Shown here piece after piece: positions 1 to 4,267 of a stretch of 5,867 bases of DNA. The notes beneath the pieces are model-generated. The model searched no databases. It saw nothing but the letters and a program-made list of their open reading frames with translations, and was not told the DNA's origin. Source of the DNA: an uncultured Eubacteriales bacterium. GTDB taxonomy: Bacteria; Bacillota; Clostridia; Christensenellales; Borkfalkiaceae. The stretch covers positions 1 to 5,867 of the forward strand of contig UQZE01000125.1 of NCBI GenBank assembly GCA_900545325.1, read 5' to 3'. Every line of letters begins with the position of its first letter. Positions within the stretch are counted from its first letter, which is position 1. A program made the translations under genes and the position numbers.

Positions 1-2833
1 TTTCCCCGAGAATCTGCGCCGCCGCCTTCGTACTTTGGCTCGTCGAAACAAGCTGACGGTTGATAAAGTCGGCAAGTTCTTCCTGCGTAAGCGCCGTCGT
101 GCGGGTAAGCCGTTCGAACTTTTTTTCGCCGATCAGCGCCCTATCCTTTAATTCGCGCCAAAACGAAATCATTTTTTCCCGAACGTCTGCGGACAGCGGA
201 TAGCGGTCGCCCTTTGCCGTATTCTCCGTTTTAAATACGAGAACGCGATTATCCAAACTGTCGTCTTTGATCTTGGACTGCGGATAAATATGGTCGATAT
301 CGCAAATATTCGTATCGAATACGTCCTCCAGCCGAATCGGCTTTTGGGAATACATACTTCTGCCGAGCTGACGATAATATAAAACCAGCCTGTCGCTGTC
401 GAATTTTTTGTCGGCCGTATTTTCGATTTCGGCAATCCAGTCGCGTTCTTCTTTTTTGATGTTTTTATAAAGATCGATCAATTGCTGTTTGCGGGAAACG
501 GTCCTTTGCCCGCGGCGGTCGTCGTTGACTTCGCGCACCGTTTCGATAAACAGTTTTTTGGGCGCTCCGCCGCAGATTTTAGCGATTTCGCGGACAAGTT
601 CTACCGTGCGCCATATTGCGCGCTTGACCGAAGGCGAACAATACAAATCTTCCACCGTTTTATAAGTAACTTTTCCTCTCGGCGCGTTTTCCGCATTATA
701 GGCGTCGATCGCCTCCTGATAACCGTATTTTGCCGAAAGCAACTGCATAAAATTTTCGCCCGTCGCGCGCATTGCCCGTATGATCGTCAACGGTTCACCG
801 TTTTCGTCCGCACAGCGCGGACTGACGATTCCGTCTAAAAGCACGGCGGAAAGCCTTCCCCACTTGGAATAGTTCAATCCCTTGAAACGCTTTATCTCTT
901 CATCGGACAAAATCGTTCCGTAAGCGCGGCGTATGCGTTTTTCCAACCGCTCTTTATCGGATATCAGCGTAATCCAGATTATAATTTCTTCGCACATTTC
1001 ACGGTGCGTTTCTATCTTATTCCCTAAAAAGCGCAGGTCGTACCACGGAGCGAGCGACGTCTTAAAATCCCCGTCGATCCCGCTGAACGTTTCCTCCGCC
1101 CGACTGCCGACGGGCAGGAGCCCCTCCCTGATCAACAGCGCGAGACAGTTTTTCAGCGTTACTTTTTTATGCTGCTTTGCGTATTCGTAAATCAGCTTGC
1201 GCGCCGCGTCGTTTTTTACCCCGTTGACGCGCAGATTATTCAATTCGTTCAGGAAAGTAAACTCGCTGTAAAGCAGTGAATTTGCAGGCAAAACGTCCTG
1301 CCCGGCCAAATAGGTGCACTTATTGGTCATACGGCGGATAAACTGCTCTTCCGAAGCGTCCGCATCGATCACGGAATCAAAATTCCACGGCGTAACGCTC
1401 GTTCTTTCGTATCCGCTCTTGCGAACGGCCCAGGCAAAAGGACTTTGCGTATGCAGCGGGCCCACGTAATACGGAATACGGAAAGTCATCAGGGATATGA
1501 TTTTTTCGGCAACCGTACTTCCGTCCCGTTCGTCAGTCAGAAACGGGAACTTCCCCGCCGCGTTGGCAAGAATGGCTTTCAGTTCCAGCAAATGAACCTG
1601 ATAGGGAATAACGCCGTTTGCGTCGGAAACCTGTTTAGGAAGAAATTCGCCCTTTTCTATTTCCGTCAAAATATATTCGTCTTCGATCTTGATTTCTTTT
1701 TTTAAAAACGCATAAAAATCCCCGCGCTTGCATTTTGCGCACCCTTTCTGTTTATCCATACCGATATACGCCGCATAATTGCTTTTCTTTTCGCGGCGGC
1801 GAAATACGTCGGCGTATTTTTCCGGACAATTTTTGCGGATATACTCTTTCAAACGGCATAAATCAGCCTTGTGTTTTTCATATATTTTTTTCTTTGCCAG
1901 CGAAATAAACTGTTCTTCCCCCATGATCGCGCACAAAACGGACCAATCGTAAACGGATTTCAGAAGAAGCACCAGCTCGGCCTCTTCCTGCCCGACGGCG
2001 TTTTCGATTGCAGGCAAGTCGGTTTCGTCAAACGACGCTTTTTCAAAGGAAAAAACGGAAACGTCGGCAAAACTCTCTTCCGCGCAGTACAACTCTTTCA
2101 GATTAACGCTGCCGCCCGTCAACGCCTTAACGAGCGCAATCAGAGATTTTTCTCCGCCGGTTTTAAAAATATCTTTCAGCCTGAGCTGTTTGTCCCGCTT
2201 GCCGATACGGCTGTTTCTCAATACTTCGAGCCCCTCGCTTAACGCAGAAAGTTCGAGCGTCGGCATTTCTCGGTCGCTTAAAAACGCGTTGATTGCAGTA
2301 AATTTTTCGCGGACCGTTTGAGTATCGCCTACGCTGAACGATTGCGATTCAAACAGGAAATGTCCGCGGTTTTTAATAATGTGATGTATCGCAAGATATA
2401 ACAAACGGATGTCTTTGACTTCCCCTTGCAAAAGCGCCGCCCGAAGATGGTATATCGTAGGATATTCGGCGAAATAATCTTTATCGCGGTAAGAAGGATC
2501 GCCGAACAGCGCGTCCGAACAGCGCAGTTTTCCGTCTTTATCCTGCAAAAAAAGCGAACTGTTGTTGAGGCGCAAAAAGAAAAGAGGATCGACTTTTGCC
2601 ATTTCTTCCGCAAATAAACTCTGCAATAAAAGCAATCTCTGCCGCGTTCTGGCTGTACGGCGGCGCGCCGTACGGAACGAACGGCGCTGTGCGGCGGCTT
2701 GCGCTTCTTCAAAAAGATAACTTCCCCATAAATCGCGCCCTTTCGATTTTAACAGCCTGTATTCCTCGTCCGTTACCGCCCAGCCGACAGAATCCGTCCC
2801 CATATCGATCCCGATATAATAATTTTTGCCCAT
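1..2833 (-). CDS. cas9: CRISPR-associated endonuclease Cas9 (type II, probably II-A), C-terminus cut by window edge
   Basis: RNA-guided DNA endonuclease; with crRNA and tracrRNA it cuts both strands of invading DNA. I translated the whole frame and found no stop or frameshift over 944 residues. Seen in order: RuvC-I IGIDMGTDSVGWAVTD with D10; bridge helix about residues 45-70, rich in Arg (RRSFRTARRR); REC lobe with YPTIYHLR, then RIPYYVGPL from residue 452 and TPWNF; RuvC-II LFIETVRE with E764; HNH with CDIDHIYPQS (D847, H848) and N871; then RQLVSTSQSTKAAAQILGE before the edge. These match S. pyogenes Cas9 D10, E762, H840 and N863 almost in register, so a full length near 1,370 residues is expected. 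RuvC-III and the PAM-interacting domain are outside the window. The ATG at 2833 is chosen because D10 falls right after it and no other in-frame start lies between it and the AGGAGG upstream. An odd CxxC pair (C365, C368) sits in REC. Subtype II-A is inferred from similarity and the upstream tracrRNA. Confidence 0.97.
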   Translation of the reverse strand, partial: MGKNYYIGIDMGTDSVGWAVTDEEYRLLKSKGRDLWGSYLFEEAQAAAQRRSFRTARRRTARTRQRLLLLQSLFAEEMAKVDPLFFLRLNNSSLFLQDKDGKLRCSDALFGDPSYRDKDYFAEYPTIYHLRAALLQGEVKDIRLLYLAIHHIIKNRGHFLFESQSFSVGDTQTVREKFTAINAFLSDREMPTLELSALSEGLEVLRNSRIGKRDKQLRLKDIFKTGGEKSLIALVKALTGGSVNLKELYCAEESFADVSVFSFEKASFDETDLPAIENAVGQEEAELVLLLKSVYDWSVLCAIMGEEQFISLAKKKIYEKHKADLCRLKEYIRKNCPEKYADVFRRREKKSNYAAYIGMDKQKGCAKCKRGDFYAFLKKEIKIEDEYILTEIEKGEFLPKQVSDANGVIPYQVHLLELKAILANAAGKFPFLTDERDGSTVAEKIISLMTFRIPYYVGPLHTQSPFAWAVRKSGYERTSVTPWNFDSVIDADASEEQFIRRMTNKCTYLAGQDVLPANSLLYSEFTFLNELNNLRVNGVKNDAARKLIYEYAKQHKKVTLKNCLALLIREGLLPVGSRAEETFSGIDGDFKTSLAPWYDLRFLGNKIETHREMCEEIIIWITLISDKERLEKRIRRAYGTILSDEEIKRFKGLNYSKWGRLSAVLLDGIVSPRCADENGEPLTIIRAMRATGENFMQLLSAKYGYQEAIDAYNAENAPRGKVTYKTVEDLYCSPSVKRAIWRTVELVREIAKICGGAPKKLFIETVREVNDDRRGQRTVSRKQQLIDLYKNIKKEERDWIAEIENTADKKFDSDRLVLYYRQLGRSMYSQKPIRLEDVFDTNICDIDHIYPQSKIKDDSLDNRVLVFKTENTAKGDRYPLSADVREKMISFWRELKDRALIGEKKFERLTRTTALTQEELADFINRQLVSTSQSTKAAAQILGE

Positions 2834-2837
2834 TCTC

Positions 2838-2866
2838 TTGACAACTTCCTCCTTTCGTTGTATACT
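2838..2866 (+). promoter_or_regulatory. Sigma-A promoter of the tracrRNA
   Basis: TTGACA at 2838-2843 and TATACT at 2861-2866 are separated by exactly 17 bp, an almost ideal housekeeping promoter. Transcription should begin near 2873, about seven bases after the -10, and run rightward, away from cas9. The -35 begins only 4 bp beyond the cas9 start codon, so the element overlaps the cas9 leader and ribosome site on the opposite strand. Confidence 0.9.
2848..2853 (-). promoter_or_regulatory. Shine-Dalgarno of cas9, inside the tracrRNA promoter spacer
   Basis: The minus strand reads AAAGGAGG here, a perfect AGGAGG. The gap to the ATG at 2833 is 14 nt, clearly longer than the usual 5-10 nt, with no alternative in-frame start codon between. 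On the other strand the same bases lie in the 17-bp spacer (2844-2860) of the tracrRNA promoter, which may explain the unusual spacing. Confidence 0.75.
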
Positions 2867-2882
2867 ATAGGTAATTGAACGA

Positions 2883-2918
2883 ATGACTACCGTTCAGGAT
2901 TACACCATTAGTTCAAAT
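2883..2918 (+). other. Probable anti-repeat segment of the tracrRNA
   Basis: The segment ends in TCAAAT (2913-2918), which would pair with a repeat beginning GTTTGA or ATTTGA to form the lower stem. ACACCAT (2903-2909) would form the start of the upper stem, with TAGT as the likely bulge. By complementarity, the array repeat should contain ATGGTGTAATCCTGAACGG or a close variant. The left limit is uncertain; 36 nt, a usual type II repeat length, is assumed here. Confidence 0.6.
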
Positions 2919-2968
2919 AAGATTTTTTCAAACCGCCGTTATTCGGTCGCACACGCTGTGTGCAATAG

Positions 2969-3000
2969 GAACTGTTGCGTTGCAGCAGTTCTTTTATTTT
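2969..3000 (+). terminator. Rho-independent terminator of the tracrRNA
   Basis: GAACTGTTGC (2969-2978), loop GTT, and GCAGCAGTTC (2982-2991) form a 10-bp stem with one G-U pair, followed directly by TTTTATTTT. The hairpin is also the likely final stem of the mature tracrRNA. On the minus strand it is followed by CTATTGC, with no T-tract, so it should not stop transcription entering cas9. Confidence 0.85.
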
Positions 3001-3049
3001 ATGAAGAAAAGGCCGTCTTTTGCAGTTTGCATTGATAAAGTTCAAGTTC

Positions 3050-3078
3050 AGTATATCATGTAATGTAGTGTTTTTCAA
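3050..3078 (-). promoter_or_regulatory. Probable cas9 promoter
   Basis: On the minus strand, TTGAAA (3073-3078) and TATACT (3050-3055) are separated by 17 bp, with TGA directly before the -10 giving an extended -10. A/T tracts (AAAATTTAAAAAT) upstream of the -35 resemble an UP element. Transcription should start near 3043, leaving a leader of about 210 nt before the cas9 ATG. It is the best minus-strand promoter I see between the upstream gene and cas9. Confidence 0.8.
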
Positions 3079-3100
3079 CCCGATTTTTAAATTTTATTAA

Positions 3101-3130
3101 AAAAACATATAATTTGTTTAATATGTTTTT
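3101..3130. repeat. Perfect 10-bp inverted repeat upstream of the cas9 promoter
   Basis: AAAAACATAT (3101-3110) and ATATGTTTTT (3121-3130) are exact reverse complements separated by 10 bp. The centre lies about 73 bp upstream of the predicted cas9 start. It could be a binding site for a dimeric regulator or a weak AT-only hairpin. The surrounding 3079-3137 stretch is very AT-rich and I see no gene in it. Confidence 0.5.
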
Positions 3131-3137
3131 CATACGT

Positions 3138-3173
3138 TAAATGCCGATGAAAGTTATTTTTCATCGGCATTTA
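3138..3173 (-). terminator. Terminator hairpin after the anchored-protein gene
   Basis: A perfect stem (AAATGCCGATGAAA at 3139-3152 with TTTCATCGGCATTT at 3159-3172, plus one more A-T pair) closes a 6-nt loop, starting 9 bp after the stop codon at 3182. On the minus strand the core stem ends GGC and is followed by ATTTAACG, a weak T-tract; on the plus strand it is followed by ATTTATTTTAAT, which is better. It probably separates the upstream gene from cas9 and may work in both directions. Confidence 0.7.
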
Positions 3174-3181
3174 TTTTAATA

Positions 3182-4153
3182 TTAGGCTGAAATTATAAAG
3201 TTACCCGTAAAATCGAAAGCCATAGTAATCATTCCGGGTACAACATAATCCACATGGCAAGCGTACGTCATAGAGCTGAAGTCCTGTGCCGGCGTTATCG
3301 TTACGGTTATCGTATTGCCGACAACGGGACTTCCCGTATCGTCTACCGTTAAGGTTATAGGCGCCAAAGGATTCTGCCCCGTGGCATCCGACGAACTCCA
3401 TGTGCCCCCGAATACTTTGCCGCCCATCATTTCAAGACAGAAATCGAATGTTTTATCGACATACATTTTGATTTCTGCAGCCATCGCCGTAGTTTCGTCT
3501 GTCGCGGTCATCGTCAGCAATAATTCGGGTTCTTCGGGAATAACGGGGGTTTCCGGCATATCCGCACCACAGTTATCGCATTTACCGTCGCTGTTTTCGT
3601 CAACGTGTTCCGTACAAGGCTCTTCAGGTTTTTCGTCCCCGCCTACTTTGTCCTCAACGGGATCAAGCGTAAAATCAATCGTCCCCGCACTCGGAAGATT
3701 AACGCCTATCGTATATTTTCCGTCTTTAAGCCCATAGGTTTTCGCAACTCCGCTTTCCGCATCGGCAAGCGTGGTTTGATTTTCCGCAGTATCGTCCCAA
3801 GTTGCAGTCAAAATCAGATCTTTGTATGTACCGTTCTCTTCCTCCAAGCTCCATGTTCCCGTAAGCCATGAGGAATATCCGCCTCCCGAATTCACCTGCA
3901 CCTCAAAAACATAGCCGTAAACGGCTGCATCTTTTTCGTCGGGCGCATCTCGATAGCTGAAAGAAATGTACGCGCTTCCCACGCCCACCCAAAACGTTTC
4001 CGTTTCGGTCCGATAAATTTCCCCTTCTTTTACCTGCGGTGCGGCAGGTTTTCTCGTCAGCAGTACGCCGAGCGTGATTGCAACCGCAATCGCAAGAACG
4101 CCTGCTATGCTCAATGAAATTATGAGCGCCTTTTTCTTCCCTTTTGTCATCAT
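3182..4153 (-). CDS. Membrane-anchored extracellular protein with two related beta-type domains, function unknown
   Basis: About 323 residues. A basic N-terminus (TKGKKK) precedes one hydrophobic segment, about residues 9-32, with no lipobox cysteine. This predicts a signal-anchor with the rest outside the cell. Two Thr/Gly-rich, beta-looking domains follow, about residues 42-166 and 211-323. Each holds a GTWS motif and then a short strand ending in TATWDDT or LTVDDTG, so they look like diverged copies. They are joined by a Pro/Glu-rich linker with CTEHVDENSDGKCDNCG (about 180-196), a type of motif seen in clostridial surface proteins that could bind a metal. Start: the frame extends to an ATG at 4165, but that ATG overlaps the GGAGG at 4159-4163. 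The ATG at 4153 (5-nt gap) or at 4150 (8-nt gap) is therefore more likely. It may bind a ligand or the cell surface, but I do not recognise a family. The hairpins on both sides suggest a single-gene transcript. Confidence 0.85.
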   Translation of the reverse strand: MMTKGKKKALIISLSIAGVLAIAVAITLGVLLTRKPAAPQVKEGEIYRTETETFWVGVGSAYISFSYRDAPDEKDAAVYGYVFEVQVNSGGGYSSWLTGTWSLEEENGTYKDLILTATWDDTAENQTTLADAESGVAKTYGLKDGKYTIGVNLPSAGTIDFTLDPVEDKVGGDEKPEEPCTEHVDENSDGKCDNCGADMPETPVIPEEPELLLTMTATDETTAMAAEIKMYVDKTFDFCLEMMGGKVFGGTWSSSDATGQNPLAPITLTVDDTGSPVVGNTITVTITPAQDFSSMTYACHVDYVVPGMITMAFDFTGNFIISA

Positions 4154-4158
4154 ATTTT

Positions 4159-4163
4159 CCTCC
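4159..4163 (-). promoter_or_regulatory. Shine-Dalgarno that sets the start of the anchored-protein gene
   Basis: GGAGG on the minus strand is followed by AAAAT and two consecutive ATG codons (4151-4153 and 4148-4150). It overlaps the G of the upstream in-frame ATG at 4163-4165, which rules against that longer start. The leader between here and 4213 is AT-rich with no clear -35/-10 pair. Confidence 0.75.
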
Positions 4164-4213
4164 ATAAAAAAATTTATAAATCGGCTGATGAAACCGTATT
4201 TATCGATTTACCC

Positions 4214-4253
4214 TCCTGTTTTCGTCAGAAAACAGGAAAGGCGCACGCCTTTC
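4214..4253 (-). terminator. Two tandem hairpins after the rhamnosidase gene, probable terminator
   Basis: Reading the minus strand after the stop at 4268, the first hairpin has a 7-bp stem with a tetraloop (GAAAGGC/GCCTTTC, 4236-4253). It is followed by CTGTTTTC, a modest T-rich tract. The second is a perfect 10-bp stem (TCCTGTTTTC/GAAAACAGGA, 4214-4237) with a 4-nt loop, and is not followed by T's. The stems share two bases, so both cannot be fully formed at once. They probably end the rhamnosidase transcript, though the T-tracts are imperfect. Confidence 0.5.
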
Positions 4254-4267
4254 GCTTTGTCCGCGTC

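Larger units (their letters stand above)
2873..3000 (+). ncRNA. tracrRNA (trans-activating CRISPR RNA), predicted
   Basis: Predicted RNA of about 125 nt that pairs with the repeat part of the crRNA and loads it into Cas9. Signs in order: a consensus promoter just upstream; an anti-repeat region up to about 2918 ending TTCAAAT followed by AAG, as in other II-A tracrRNAs where the lower stem is followed by an AAG-type linker; a small nexus-like hairpin (GCCG 2935-2938 with CGGT 2944-2947, one G-U pair); a perfect 6-bp hairpin GCACAC/GTGTGC at 2949-2963; and a 10-bp terminator hairpin with T-tract ending at 3000. The position upstream of cas9 and on the opposite strand is the same layout as in S. 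pyogenes. No repeat array is in the window to confirm the anti-repeat. The 5' end is inferred from the promoter only and may be trimmed by RNase III after pairing with pre-crRNA. Confidence 0.85.
2834..3043 (-). promoter_or_regulatory. Long cas9 5' leader, antisense to the whole tracrRNA gene
   Basis: If cas9 starts at the promoter at 3050-3078, its untranslated leader crosses the tracrRNA gene on the opposite strand from terminator to promoter. The leader then contains the exact complement of the anti-repeat, i.e. a crRNA-repeat-like sequence (ATTTGAACTAATGGTGTAAT, complement of 2899-2918). The overlap is read directly from the sequence, given the two promoters; any regulatory effect is inference. 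Confidence 0.6.

Noticed and set aside
482..838. Open plus-strand frame inside cas9
   Set aside because: It uses the same codon triplets as cas9 read on the other strand, shows no domain, and the cas9 frame is clearly the coding one.
1871..2242. Open plus-strand frame inside cas9
   Set aside because: Phe/Arg/Gln-rich translation typical of an antisense shadow; lies over the Cas9 REC lobe with no ribosome site of its own.
2329..2712. Arg/Cys-rich minus-strand frame near the cas9 start
   Set aside because: A shifted frame over the bridge helix and REC region; the cas9 frame continues unbroken through it, so there is no frameshift.
3108..3113. TATAAT on the plus strand
   Set aside because: No acceptable -35 at 17 bp (TTTTAA only), and it would drive transcription into the 3' end of a minus-strand gene; best explained by AT-rich sequence.
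3315..3737. Plus-strand frame over the anchored-protein gene
   Set aside because: Ser/Pro-rich shadow of the minus-strand gene, which has a start, ribosome site, membrane segment and domain repeats.
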